Source: a virus. Taken from it: 64,000 nt of DNA. The translations under genes were made by a program, and so were the position numbers. Positions 16,431-25,229 of the stretch are shown here, piece after piece. Numbering within the stretch: the first letter of the stretch is position 1; every line of letters starts with the position of its first letter. The stretch is taken from positions 1 to 64,000 of the IMG/VR virus record IMGVR_UViG_3300036670_000250. One strand, written 5' to 3'. The notes beneath the pieces were generated by a model that saw only the letters and a list, made by a program, of their open reading frames with translations, did not search any database and was not told where the DNA came from.

Positions 16431-18386
16431 TTATCTACTATTAGATTCTTTTGAAAGAAGTAATTGCGGAGAACTGTTATCTAACAATAGAGTTAAATGA
16501 GTATCTTTTACAACATATTGAGATAGTATTAGCGATTGCAATTCTTGTTCAATTGGCTTTTTCCATATACGTATGTTTGTAATATCCAACTTACATCCTA
16601 GTAATTTCCATGCATTAGAATCATTTACTTTAACTGCGTTATATTCTTTTGTTTCCATAAAAGATAACATTAATGATGAACTGATATCAGGGTTAATCGA
16701 TCCGGTATTTTCAACAGTTTCATAAACAAATAAGCTTAATTGTTTAGCTAAGCTATTTAAGTTTACTACAATTGCATACCATGAATCATTATAAAAAGTA
16801 ATATTTTGTGATTTAATATTGTATTTAAAATATAAATCATTAATCTTGATAATAAACCAATTCGGGGTTTGTGTAAATGCTATTATGTTTGATTGCGGTA
16901 TTAAAGAATTTTCGTATACCATAAACGTATTGCTATCTTCCTTATTAAATCTTGAGTTGCCTTGTAATGTATTAGTCGTATATTCAGTATCAATATTAAT
17001 GCTAGTAGATCCAACTGAAATGATTTTATGAATTCCATTATACGAAGCAGTACCTACTATATTTATCCAATCTCCAGTTTTTAGTGAGTCGGCGCCATCT
17101 GGTAATTGTGAAGAATTAAGTTTAACTTTTCCGCTGCTATTACTAATGCTTACAATTACTATGTTAATTCCAATAGGTTTAATATATTTAGGTCTTATCC
17201 AAAACGTGAAAGCTCTATCTTCTATATCAGACCAACCACTATTGTACCTATATTCAACTGCATCTGTTTGTTCAGTTATTGTGTTTAGTTGATAATTATA
17301 TTTAGAAATAATTGTCCAATTGTTATAAATATTTTCTTCTTTAATTAAAAGTTTTTTATCTAAAATCCGTCTGATATAATCATTTGATAACGTACCTATT
17401 GTATTATATTGATTAGGCTTTCTTGCGTTATCAAGTTCTTCATTACGTTCTTTACTAAAAATATCTTCACTATTAACTAAAGAATCCTTTATTGCTTCAA
17501 TATTTTTATCTGGATAAAGCACAGCGGTTCTTTGTTGATATGAAACTAAACTTACTCTCCAATAAGAGCCTGCGTATAAAAAATCATCTGATTCTGCAAC
17601 TGCGTCAATTTCATACATCTTATTAGTATACTGTTCTAGATATAAATAATCTCTCATTTGAGGCTTTGTACCAACTCCAAATACCTGTTCAAATGCAGAC
17701 TTAACAATATGAACTTCAAATTGTAATGGAAAATCCATCATAAGAGGAGTAAATTGAATTTCTCTAGAAGGCAATTGATTATCAGGAAACATAATCTTTA
17801 CTTCTGCGTTTGCTATTACGTTAAACAATGAATATTCTTTAAGTATTACATCTCTGCTTCTTTGGTCTGCCGATGTTTTAAAGTATTTAACGCAAAATCC
17901 AAATAAGTTAGATGCAACAGCGGATAGCTGATTATACATTTGAGATGCTCTAGATAAATCATAAGGATTCCATGAACCGGCGCAACAATCTACAACTAAG
18001 TTTTGTGAACCTGATAACGAATTACTATCTGTGCAGTTAATTTGAGGTATTTTACAAATAACTCCGTTATCCGTAACTATTTCCAGTGAAATAGATTTAA
18101 ATATTAATAAACCATCACCCACCTGCTCATATTTGTATTGTACCCATAATGGATTGTGTGGATTTAAGAGCAGCCCTATTAAACTTGCATCTGTTAAAGT
18201 GATCCAATCAGAATATGTAACGCCATCAATACCCCATCTAAAATACTTATTAAAATAAACTGATGTACTTTCATTTTCAACTTCATCACTATAACTTAGT
18301 ACTTCTACTACGTTTTTGTAAGGCTCTTGAAGACTAACTAAAAGTGCGTCGCCATTTTCAGATGTTTGTGATCCAGTAACAGCCAT
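16431..18386 (-). CDS. virion-associated protein with C-terminal LamG-like fold
   Basis: This 651-aa protein is not recognised as a T4 homologue. The N-terminal 100 residues look like a beta-sandwich (alternating strands with YFRWGIDGVTYSDWITL). The middle contains a Cys-rich spot (NLVVDCCAGSW). The C-terminal third has features of concanavalin/LamG-type domains, including the closing TNIRIWKKPIEQELQSL motif. It sits next to terminase genes and is probably a neck, head-decoration or fibre-like protein that may bind glycans; that is inference from fold-like features and position. Confidence 0.55.
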   Translation of the reverse strand: MAVTGSQTSENGDALLVSLQEPYKNVVEVLSYSDEVENESTSVYFNKYFRWGIDGVTYSDWITLTDASLIGLLLNPHNPLWVQYKYEQVGDGLLIFKSISLEIVTDNGVICKIPQINCTDSNSLSGSQNLVVDCCAGSWNPYDLSRASQMYNQLSAVASNLFGFCVKYFKTSADQRSRDVILKEYSLFNVIANAEVKIMFPDNQLPSREIQFTPLMMDFPLQFEVHIVKSAFEQVFGVGTKPQMRDYLYLEQYTNKMYEIDAVAESDDFLYAGSYWRVSLVSYQQRTAVLYPDKNIEAIKDSLVNSEDIFSKERNEELDNARKPNQYNTIGTLSNDYIRRILDKKLLIKEENIYNNWTIISKYNYQLNTITEQTDAVEYRYNSGWSDIEDRAFTFWIRPKYIKPIGINIVIVSISNSSGKVKLNSSQLPDGADSLKTGDWINIVGTASYNGIHKIISVGSTSINIDTEYTTNTLQGNSRFNKEDSNTFMVYENSLIPQSNIIAFTQTPNWFIIKINDLYFKYNIKSQNITFYNDSWYAIVVNLNSLAKQLSLFVYETVENTGSINPDISSSLMLSFMETKEYNAVKVNDSNAWKLLGCKLDITNIRIWKKPIEQELQSLILSQYVVKDTHLTLLLDNSSPQLLLSKESNSR

Positions 18387-18390
18387 TAAA

Positions 18391-18825
18391 TTAAGAGTTT
18401 ATTTGTGAAGATTCATGAAAATTTTCACTGCTGTTTTTCTCCCCTTTATATGTTTCTCCAATTATGTAAGATCCAACAAATGGGGTAAGAGCTGCAAAGT
18501 ATGCAGACATTCCTAGTAAGTCACTGTTTTTAACAATAACAAAAATACCTACAATTAGCCATAAAGCAATAGTGATATACATTACTATTTCACGTCTACT
18601 TGTAGTGCCTTTTGAAAATATTGATGTTTTTTCACTCTGTCTAACACTCTCACCAAGAATGTATGCGGTAATAAAACCAATAAGTGAAACAAAATATGCC
18701 GCTAAATCAGTAAAGCTAGTGTCAAAGAATGTTGCAACAATACCAACGTTGACCCAAAGAAAAATAACAAGATAAGTAACACATTCCCTTTTAGATTTAC
18801 AACATTTTCTAAAAAATTTAATCAT
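18391..18825 (-). CDS. four-TM membrane protein with internal duplication
   Basis: This 144-aa protein has four hydrophobic helices arranged as two homologous hairpins. The first (YLVIFLWVNVGIV ... YILGESVRQSEK) and second (YITIALWLIVGIF ... YIIGETYKGEK) copies share length and sequence, so the gene arose by tandem duplication of a two-helix unit. The N-terminus is basic with Cys. It may act in the inner membrane during infection (holin-like or envelope-associated), but nothing specific shows function. A TATAAATA element precedes it. Confidence 0.65.
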   Translation of the reverse strand: MIKFFRKCCKSKRECVTYLVIFLWVNVGIVATFFDTSFTDLAAYFVSLIGFITAYILGESVRQSEKTSIFSKGTTSRREIVMYITIALWLIVGIFVIVKNSDLLGMSAYFAALTPFVGSYIIGETYKGEKNSSENFHESSQINS

Positions 18826-18838
18826 AAAGAAATATTTT

Positions 18839-18852
18839 TATTTATATATTCC
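18839..18852 (-). promoter_or_regulatory. late-promoter-like element for membrane protein
   Basis: The minus strand reads GGAATATATAAATA ending 14 bp before the ATG; it contains both ATATATAA and TATAAATA. Confidence 0.55.
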
Positions 18853-19521
18853 TTAGTATGGTGTATAATCTGTTATAACTAAGAGGATAGGATTGTCTTC
18901 TTCTAATTTATGGTCAATTCCATCTAATAATTCAAAGGTATTTAATAAGCCTTCTGATTCTAACTCTTCTAATAATAAAAAAAGATCGGTGGTTTTCATA
19001 TAAAAATAAGACAACCTGTCTAAATATTCATTTGACAACACGCCAGACTTAATTATTTTTTTGTTAATTATATCTAAAGACTTTCTATCAAATACTTCAG
19101 TTAAATTAAAAACACCTTCATTTATTTTAAAATAAAAGCTTAAATATTCACGCTTTTCTGTTTTTATTAATCTAGTAAAATCTTTATCATATGATATATT
19201 AAAAGTTAAAAGTTCAATTTGCTCCAATTTACTAAAAATTGACCATAAAAAAAATATTGAATTTGGTTTGTTTGTATTTGCAGATTGAGATTCTAACGTA
19301 TAAAACTTTATAATTTCAGTAGTTAATCTTTTACTTTTTTGCAATGCAAATTTAAATGAAGTAGCATCGACTGTATATAACTCAGCATCAACCCCGTTTA
19401 GGTTTTTGCATTCTGCTAAAACTTTAGAAATTATAATGCTATCAATATAATCAAATTTATAAAGAGTAAAACTAATATGAGTAGGTATGTTTAATTCAAA
19501 ATGATTCTTAATTGACGTCAT
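18853..19521 (-). CDS. hypothetical protein (222 aa)
   Basis: No family is recognised. The sequence is a mixed alpha/beta soluble protein with a Phe/Tyr/Lys-rich composition and an acidic C-terminal third (LFLLLEELESEGLL). Its start overlaps the end of the gp62-like gene by 14 bp, which suggests co-translation with it. It may be a replication-associated protein, by position only. Confidence 0.6.
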   Translation of the reverse strand: MTSIKNHFELNIPTHISFTLYKFDYIDSIIISKVLAECKNLNGVDAELYTVDATSFKFALQKSKRLTTEIIKFYTLESQSANTNKPNSIFFLWSIFSKLEQIELLTFNISYDKDFTRLIKTEKREYLSFYFKINEGVFNLTEVFDRKSLDIINKKIIKSGVLSNEYLDRLSYFYMKTTDLFLLLEELESEGLLNTFELLDGIDHKLEEDNPILLVITDYTPY

Positions 19522-19918
19522 TGCTTATTTGTTTTTCTAGAATGTCTATTGCACGCTTTACTTCATAGGTGTCATATTTTAACGCCTCTAAAAATTCTCT
19601 ATTACCAATTTCATTAAATTTCATATAAATTTCAACAGCCTTAGTATTTGGTACCCAAACTTTTTCTTTAGGTTTTGCTTTAACTTTCGTATAGATAAAA
19701 CCTGGAACTCTAGAAAATTTTGATGAAACCATTCGCCACGCTTCAGCTTGACCAACTACATCTATTTTTAATGTATTAAATAAATTAGCTTGGACTGGAA
19801 ATTTAATGCCCATAAATCTATTAACCATAAAAGCATTTTTAGATTTATCATAGTTAGAAACTTTATCCCATTGTTCATCTTTCCCAAACAATACTTTAAT
19901 ATAATCAAATAGTTGCAT
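19508..19918 (-). CDS. candidate clamp-loader small subunit (gp62-like)
   Basis: This 136-aa protein carries an FMVNRFMGIKFPVQANLFN segment that resembles the conserved 'F.VNR.L......A..MN' stretch of gp62-like proteins in T4-like phages, followed by a basic patch (KFSRVPGFIYTKVKAKPKEK). gp62 pairs with gp44 to load the gp45 clamp. Location close to RNase H and gp44 supports this. T4 gp62 is 187 aa, so this is shorter, and the assignment is tentative. Confidence 0.45.
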   Translation of the reverse strand: MQLFDYIKVLFGKDEQWDKVSNYDKSKNAFMVNRFMGIKFPVQANLFNTLKIDVVGQAEAWRMVSSKFSRVPGFIYTKVKAKPKEKVWVPNTKAVEIYMKFNEIGNREFLEALKYDTYEVKRAIDILEKQISNDVN

Positions 19919-19923
19919 TTTTA

Positions 19924-19931
19924 TATTTATA
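19924..19931 (-). promoter_or_regulatory. TATAAATA element upstream of gp62-like gene
   Basis: TATAAATA on the minus strand, 6-13 bp before the ATG. It matches the late core, but its closeness to the start and the replication context leave the role unclear. Confidence 0.35.
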
Positions 19932-19960
19932 AGAAATTAAATAATATAGTTTAAGAAATA

Positions 19961-21181
19961 TTAAAAGATTTTAGTTGTCGAGTTACGGTCTTTAATAAAG
20001 GAAAAATCAGTAGAATCATCTTCATTATTTTTAAAAATTTTAGATGGAATTCCTTTTAAGTTTTCTTTTATTTTATATGAGCTATTTTCTAAAAGAAGTT
20101 TCATTGAAGAAATTTCTGTTAAATTTGGAACAATTTTATCTAAGACAGATTCAATGTGATTAAACATTTCATCAAGTATTCCACTTGGTATTGATTCAGA
20201 TGATAGCACCATTAAATTTACATTTGACCTAATGTTTGTTATAATTTGATCAATGCTCATATGTTTTACTTTCATAACTTTAAAAATTATATTGGCAAGG
20301 TCAATTACTAATTCATTATTGTACAAGTATTTATATGAAAGATTACCATGGCTTTTTTTAAACTCTGCTATAATCTCTGATGATTTTTTATCGCTAATAC
20401 CATATCTTCTATTGTTTTGGATATACCAGTATGCTGGTAATACGTTATCTCCACCATCGCCGGTTAATACTTTTGCAAATCTAAATTCCTCAGGATCAAC
20501 TTCTAAAATATTAACTTTCTTTTTTGTAATTAAAGTTTGTAGTAATTTTTTTATTTGGTTTTCAGGCGATGTTGAAAGTTTTATCATATCAAAAATGTTA
20601 TCTGTCTCTGCTTCATTAGAAGCATTCATCCATTCTGAAAAACCATTGTACGCATATATTTTTTTATGAGCTGGGGAAAACACTATAGTATGAGCGCCAT
20701 TATCTGATTTATTAACAAGCTGAACAATGTCTTTATCGCCAGTAAACATAATAACAGATTTACCGCTAGCAATAGATTCAGCATTCCATGCAAACATTAA
20801 GTCATCACCTTCTGCCCCATTGATTTTAGATATTTGTACTCCTTTACTTTCAAGTATATCTATAAAGTCATTAGATACTGTTGAAAAATTTGACCAATTA
20901 ATATTGCTATCTTGTTTACGGTTGCCTTTATAATCTGCCTCAGGATAAAAATCTTTACGCCAAGATCTTGAATCAACAGTCCATACTACTTTATCAATTA
21001 AACCTTCAAATAATCTAACTTGATATGATAAATCAGTTGCTAATTTTGATATAAATGATTGCATATCATCTTTATCATCTAACAGAGGCTTTGATTTGCT
21101 GCGCTGTGGTGCAACGTATAAAGTTCTAAATAAGAAGTAATTTCCATCAATAACTAATGTATGTCTTTTATTTTTTGTCAT
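19961..21181 (-). CDS. rnh: RNase H / 5'-3' flap exonuclease (T4 Rnh-like)
   Basis: This 406-aa FEN/PIN-type nuclease removes RNA primers and flaps during lagging-strand synthesis. Metal-binding acidic motifs are visible: VIDGNYFLFRTL near residue 10, WTVDSRSWR, GAEGDDLMFAW, TGDKDIVQLV and LTGDGGDNVLPAY. T4 RNase H is 305 aa; the additional C-terminal part is acidic and ends SFIKDRNSTTKIF. It is located beside gp44 and the gp62 candidate, giving a lagging-strand processing cluster. Confidence 0.9.
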   Translation of the reverse strand: MTKNKRHTLVIDGNYFLFRTLYVAPQRSKSKPLLDDKDDMQSFISKLATDLSYQVRLFEGLIDKVVWTVDSRSWRKDFYPEADYKGNRKQDSNINWSNFSTVSNDFIDILESKGVQISKINGAEGDDLMFAWNAESIASGKSVIMFTGDKDIVQLVNKSDNGAHTIVFSPAHKKIYAYNGFSEWMNASNEAETDNIFDMIKLSTSPENQIKKLLQTLITKKKVNILEVDPEEFRFAKVLTGDGGDNVLPAYWYIQNNRRYGISDKKSSEIIAEFKKSHGNLSYKYLYNNELVIDLANIIFKVMKVKHMSIDQIITNIRSNVNLMVLSSESIPSGILDEMFNHIESVLDKIVPNLTEISSMKLLLENSSYKIKENLKGIPSKIFKNNEDDSTDFSFIKDRNSTTKIF

Positions 21182-21263
21182 TGTATTCTGTTTTTATAAA
21201 TAGTAACAAATTATACTATAAATTGAAAGTTTTTGCTATTATAAAGATTAATAAATTATTATT

Positions 21264-22226
21264 TTAAACACCATTCAGTATACTCTGGACTTCATAAATG
21301 CATGCTAACATACATACCGCTGGGTCAATTACAAGCTGGCGTTGTGATTGATATTTAGATACTGTTACAATAACCTGTGGTATGAATGAAATGTATGAAG
21401 GTCTTTCATGTTGTATGTACTGTATGAATTCTGCACCTAACGAAGAAAGTACATCATCAACACGGTTTGCATAATTTGATAGCATATATTGATAATTTTT
21501 AACAGGATCTGTTTCATCAATAACTAAGTCAAAAATATCTTTATAAACAGAACTAAACTTTTTAATATCATTTACTGTTATTAGCTCCAGACCTTGTGAT
21601 TTAAATCCCTGTAATTGATTTAACATATTTCTTAAATCTGGAAATTTTCTTTTCACTAATTCAACTGCTGCATGTTTCTCAATACCAATTTCCTCTTCTT
21701 TACATATTTCTAATATCCTAAGGATATAACTCTTCATAATTTCAGATTCCTCTTCTTTTGTAAAATCAAAATCAATCATTTCAAATCTAGATTGTATTGG
21801 ATCTGGTACTTTGTTAATATAATTACATGTTGCAACAAATCTTGCGTTAGATGCAAATTGATCCATAGTTGCGCGCAAAGCTTTAAAAAACTGGTCTGAC
21901 ACACCATCTATTTCATCTAAAATTATTACTTTAAGTTTTCCAGGTTCATCCATAATAGAACGATTTGCGCAAAAATCAGTAATACGGTTTCTAACAACAT
22001 CAACCGAGGTATCTGTTGACGCGTTGATGTATAAATATGGATGATTAAAATGCTTTACTAAAGCCTTGGCTGCACTCGTTTTACCAGTACCAGGTGAACC
22101 AAATAATAATAAATGTTGATAAACACCTTTTGATAATTTATCACCTACTCTTTTTGGTGTAATAAGATCATCTAAATTTTTAGGACGATACTTTTCAGTT
22201 AAAAGTATGTTTTGTATGTTGCGCAT
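21264..22226 (-). CDS. 44: clamp loader ATPase subunit (gp44-like)
   Basis: This 320-aa AAA+ protein begins LLTEKYRPKNLDDLI, has Walker A GSPGTGKTSAAK, Walker B VIILDEIDG, sensor 1 region FVATCNYI and an arginine-finger segment PIQSRFEMIDF. It forms the pentameric loader that opens the sliding clamp and places it at primer ends. Length matches T4 gp44 (319 aa). It is transcribed divergently from the single plus-strand gene at 22300. Confidence 0.92.
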   Translation of the reverse strand: MRNIQNILLTEKYRPKNLDDLITPKRVGDKLSKGVYQHLLLFGSPGTGKTSAAKALVKHFNHPYLYINASTDTSVDVVRNRITDFCANRSIMDEPGKLKVIILDEIDGVSDQFFKALRATMDQFASNARFVATCNYINKVPDPIQSRFEMIDFDFTKEEESEIMKSYILRILEICKEEEIGIEKHAAVELVKRKFPDLRNMLNQLQGFKSQGLELITVNDIKKFSSVYKDIFDLVIDETDPVKNYQYMLSNYANRVDDVLSSLGAEFIQYIQHERPSYISFIPQVIVTVSKYQSQRQLVIDPAVCMLACIYEVQSILNGV

Positions 22227-22274
22227 AATAAAGTTGTTTATTTTTATATGTTAAACTCTTTAGTAGTTTACTCT

Positions 22275-22284
22275 AATATATAAA
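22275..22284 (+). promoter_or_regulatory. late-promoter-like element on the plus strand
   Basis: AATATATAAA on the plus strand, 16-25 bp upstream of the only plus-strand gene. Its orientation follows the gene, which supports the element being a promoter rather than random AT-rich sequence. Confidence 0.6.
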
Positions 22285-22299
22285 AAAACCAGTTAGCTA

Positions 22300-23100
22300 A
22301 TGAGAAAAATTAGAAAAATTATACAACCTGCCAAACCTGTACATATAATTAAAGAAACTAACAGTGCTATTGTTGAAAAAAATTATCAAAAAAATACAAT
22401 TAGCAAAATTAGTATTAAAACAGAGCGCACCCCTAATATACAAACAACAAAAGACAGAAGATTTAGTAGAGTAAATACAGCTAAACCACATTTATATAAT
22501 GTTGAGCCTATATGGAAAGGTGAAACTGTTTATGTAATTGGTGGTGGCCCATCATTGATAGATTTTAATTGGAATTCATTAATAGGCAAAAGAACAATTG
22601 TAATTAATAAATCTATTTTATCATATCCAGGTGCGGATGTTGTGTATTGGACGGATTCTAGGGTTTACGGCTGGTATAAGAATGAAATTAACGAGTTTAA
22701 AGGATTAAAAATTACAATAAGAAATCATGCATCATATTCAGCTGATATTAAAGTTTTAAAGAAAGGCTGTAAATTTGGTTTAGAAGAATCAAAAGATTCG
22801 CTGTGTCATGGTAATAATAGCGGTTACGCTGCAATTAATCTTGCATATTTACTTGGAGCAAAGCAAATAATATTATTAGGTTATGATATGAAAAACGATG
22901 GAAAACAAAGTCACTATCATGACGGTTATCCAGTACCTGCAACTGGTAATAATGTTTACAAAGATCAGTTTATACCAGGCTTTGAAATTTTAGCAGGACT
23001 ATTAAAAGACAAAAATGTTAAAGTATATAATGCATCAATTAATAGTGATTTGTTAGTGTGGCCAAAGATTAGTTTTGAAAAAGCATTATCTCTTAGATGA
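22300..23100 (+). CDS. DUF115/MptE-like Rossmann-fold protein, possible glycosyltransferase
   Basis: This 266-aa protein is the only confident plus-strand gene. After a basic N-terminal 75 residues it reads VYVIGGGPSLIDFNW, the glycine-rich start of the DUF115/MptE-like fold, then VVYWTDSRVYGWY, GNNSGYAAINLAYLLGAKQIILLGYDM and a His-rich spot (SHYHDGYP). This fold occurs in glycan-modifying enzymes and in phage proteins of unknown substrate. It may modify surface glycans or virion glycans together with the 45-60 kb cluster. Its 3' end overlaps the convergent gene by 15 bp. Confidence 0.7.
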   Translation: MRKIRKIIQPAKPVHIIKETNSAIVEKNYQKNTISKISIKTERTPNIQTTKDRRFSRVNTAKPHLYNVEPIWKGETVYVIGGGPSLIDFNWNSLIGKRTIVINKSILSYPGADVVYWTDSRVYGWYKNEINEFKGLKITIRNHASYSADIKVLKKGCKFGLEESKDSLCHGNNSGYAAINLAYLLGAKQIILLGYDMKNDGKQSHYHDGYPVPATGNNVYKDQFIPGFEILAGLLKDKNVKVYNASINSDLLVWPKISFEKALSLR

Positions 23101-23577
23101 TTTGCGCACGTGAGTTAAAAACTCTCTTAGTTCTCCTTTCAAGAGAGATTTACAGTGTTTAGTAAACGCAATAGACGATTCTATTATTCTTTGATCAACT
23201 CTTTTATTTTGTGTATTATGAGTTTCACTACATAATTTGCAAACAAAATTTTCAACTTTTTTTGAGTCCATTCTGGTTTTAATTACAGACGAACATATTG
23301 CACATTTCCATTTTATGAGATTTGAATCAAATTCAACATCTTTAATTGTTGTAAACGTTTCACGAAATGGGTTCCATAAAATTTTGTTTGGATTTTTTTC
23401 ATGGTCATGCATGTCTTCTATTTTAAAAATAACCTCAAACGCTTGAACATCAGAGTTTAACCATTTCATAAAATGATTTTCCATTAATAAGAGCTGTTTT
23501 GAAGGCGGCAGGTTTTCTAATAAAATACCGTGACGCCTCCTAAACCAACCAAAATTAATTTTTCTAACTTTATACAT
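23086..23577 (-). CDS. zinc-ribbon hypothetical protein
   Basis: This 163-aa protein has a C-terminal four-Cys ribbon (KCAIC ... CKLC, about residues 98-120) preceded by a beta-rich region and followed by a basic helix. It is probably a nucleic-acid or protein-binding adaptor. Its start overlaps the end of the 23570-24547 gene by 8 bp, so it belongs to the head operon. No T4 equivalent is recognised. Confidence 0.6.
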   Translation of the reverse strand: MYKVRKINFGWFRRRHGILLENLPPSKQLLLMENHFMKWLNSDVQAFEVIFKIEDMHDHEKNPNKILWNPFRETFTTIKDVEFDSNLIKWKCAICSSVIKTRMDSKKVENFVCKLCSETHNTQNKRVDQRIIESSIAFTKHCKSLLKGELREFLTHVRKSSKR

Positions 23578-24547
23578 TCATATTGTTATATAACAAATTG
23601 AACTTAGTTGCAATAGATTCATTAACGTGAGATACTGACTCTTTTTGTAATACTAAAAGGTCTTTTTTTAGTTCAGCCTTTCTTTTAGTAAGTTCTGCTA
23701 AATCTTCAGTTGAATCGTTAAGACGTTTTTGATTTTTTAATATATCAGCGTCAGAACCTCTACCAGCAGAAACATCTATTTTAGATTGTTTTAAATCTGA
23801 CTTAAGTTTGCTGATTGCAGTCATTTCATCGGTAATATTAGCGTCAATTTCTTTAATGTCGTTTTCTAATTTACTAGTTTTATCCACCATCATTTCCTGT
23901 GCTGCTTCTTTTTTCTTTGCTGCTTCTTTTTTCTCTGCTGCATCATTATTTAATGAAGCTAGTTGATCTGTTGATGTATTATCCGGTGAAGACTGTGTGT
24001 CTGTTTTAGCATCATCCTTTGCTTTAGTTGTTTTTACATAATCTTTAAGCTCGGCTGAATCATTTGCTATTTTTTTATTTAAATCCTGTATTTTTAACTT
24101 AAGCGCTTTTGCTTCTTCACCATCTGCTACTCTAGCAGTAATTGTAGCTGCAGCGATTTTTGATTTATTTTTTGCAATACTTGCAATAGTTTTTAAACCA
24201 GGTGTTGTCGCGTATGTGTCAATATTAGCAGCAATAGCTGATGCTTTGTCGGTAAGTGCTAGATTTTTTTGTTTATTAGCAGCAGCTAAAACTTCTTTTT
24301 GTTTTGCGTCTAATGTACCTGCTGCCTTTTTCTTTTCAAAATCTAAATCATTAATTGATTTTTGTACTATTGCTGTTTGATATTTTTTTGAAGCACTTTT
24401 AATTTGGAGAAATTTAACTGGACTACCTAAGGCTGCTCCAATATTTTCATTTAAGCTAATTTCAAAAAGATGATCTAAAAAAGAATCCAGGTGTTCATTT
24501 GCTTCTACTATAATTTTAAAATTGTCAAAGTTATTTAAGGTTTTCAT
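23570..24547 (-). CDS. Ala/Lys-rich coiled-coil protein, possible internal head protein
   Basis: This 325-aa protein is dominated by Ala, Lys, Asp and coiled-coil heptads (residues about 60-310, e.g. LENDIKEIDANITDEMTAIS). Its N-terminus, MKTLNNFDNFKIIVEANE, resembles the capsid-targeting peptides of T4 internal proteins and contains IVE, a fit to the (L/I)xE cleavage consensus of gp21-type protease. Position directly downstream of gp23 supports a head-core or internal protein. The call is inferential. Confidence 0.55.
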   Translation of the reverse strand: MKTLNNFDNFKIIVEANEHLDSFLDHLFEISLNENIGAALGSPVKFLQIKSASKKYQTAIVQKSINDLDFEKKKAAGTLDAKQKEVLAAANKQKNLALTDKASAIAANIDTYATTPGLKTIASIAKNKSKIAAATITARVADGEEAKALKLKIQDLNKKIANDSAELKDYVKTTKAKDDAKTDTQSSPDNTSTDQLASLNNDAAEKKEAAKKKEAAQEMMVDKTSKLENDIKEIDANITDEMTAISKLKSDLKQSKIDVSAGRGSDADILKNQKRLNDSTEDLAELTKRKAELKKDLLVLQKESVSHVNESIATKFNLLYNNMNV

Positions 24548-24553
24548 AATGTT

Positions 24554-25135
24554 TTATTTTTTGTTTATTTCTTTATTTAAAGTTTTAATTGTTTTAATAT
24601 CTTCATTCTTTATACTTTTTAAAATTTTTGCAATTTCAGAATCTGCTAATTTTATAGTTGCATCGTTAGCTTTAATTCTAATTTCAAATTTAATAGAATC
24701 TACATATTTTTGTAATTTAACAGAATCTTTACCAACTTCATCCATTTGATTTATTAATATCGATTCACGATCTTGTAGCGTTTTTATTTTTATAGATTTT
24801 GCTTTATCTGCATTATTTACTTTTGATGAAGTTATTTCATAGTTGTTGTCATCGTTATTCTTTACTTGATTAAGTTGCATTTTAAACAATTCAATGTCAT
24901 CTTCTTCAATTTCAAGTTTCATTAACTCTATTTTTGTTTTAAGTAGATCTTTGCCAAACTTATCTAATTTTCTTTTTTGTATTGGATTAGTAAAAATACC
25001 TTTAATAAAATCAAAAAAACCTTCGCTAACTATTTCAGTAAATTCATCATACGACATATGAGTCATTACTAATTCATAAGCTTCACTAATAAATAGATCA
25101 TGATTAAATTTTTTAAAGTTTGGAATACTACTCAT
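24554..25135 (-). CDS. helical head-associated protein, possible core/internal protein
   Basis: This 193-aa protein is largely helical, charged and coiled-coil-like from residue 60 on. Like its downstream neighbour it starts with an aromatic-rich segment (FKKFNHDLFISEAYEL) containing ISE before a small residue, consistent with a prohead-protease site. It has a clear TATAAATA element 13-20 bp upstream and follows the strong terminator after gp23. Confidence 0.5.
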   Translation of the reverse strand: MSSIPNFKKFNHDLFISEAYELVMTHMSYDEFTEIVSEGFFDFIKGIFTNPIQKRKLDKFGKDLLKTKIELMKLEIEEDDIELFKMQLNQVKNNDDNNYEITSSKVNNADKAKSIKIKTLQDRESILINQMDEVGKDSVKLQKYVDSIKFEIRIKANDATIKLADSEIAKILKSIKNEDIKTIKTLNKEINKK

Positions 25136-25147
25136 ATTTATTTGTTT

Positions 25148-25159
25148 TATTTATATATC
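25148..25159 (-). promoter_or_regulatory. late-promoter-like element
   Basis: The minus strand reads AGATATATAAATA, containing TATAAATA, just upstream of the 24554-25135 gene and just after the terminator that ends the gp23 transcript. Confidence 0.6.
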
Positions 25160-25177
25160 TGTTAAATCATAAGATAA

Positions 25178-25205
25178 AAAAAGGTTCACCGCGGTGAACC
25201 TTTTT
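25178..25205. terminator. perfect bidirectional terminator after the major capsid gene
   Basis: A 28-bp perfect palindrome centred on CCGCGG (core GGTTCACC/GGTGAACC) flanked by A and T runs on both sides. It ends the gp23 transcript and isolates it from the downstream head genes. Confidence 0.92.
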
Positions 25206-25229
25206 GTTTAATAAAACGTTAGTTAAACA

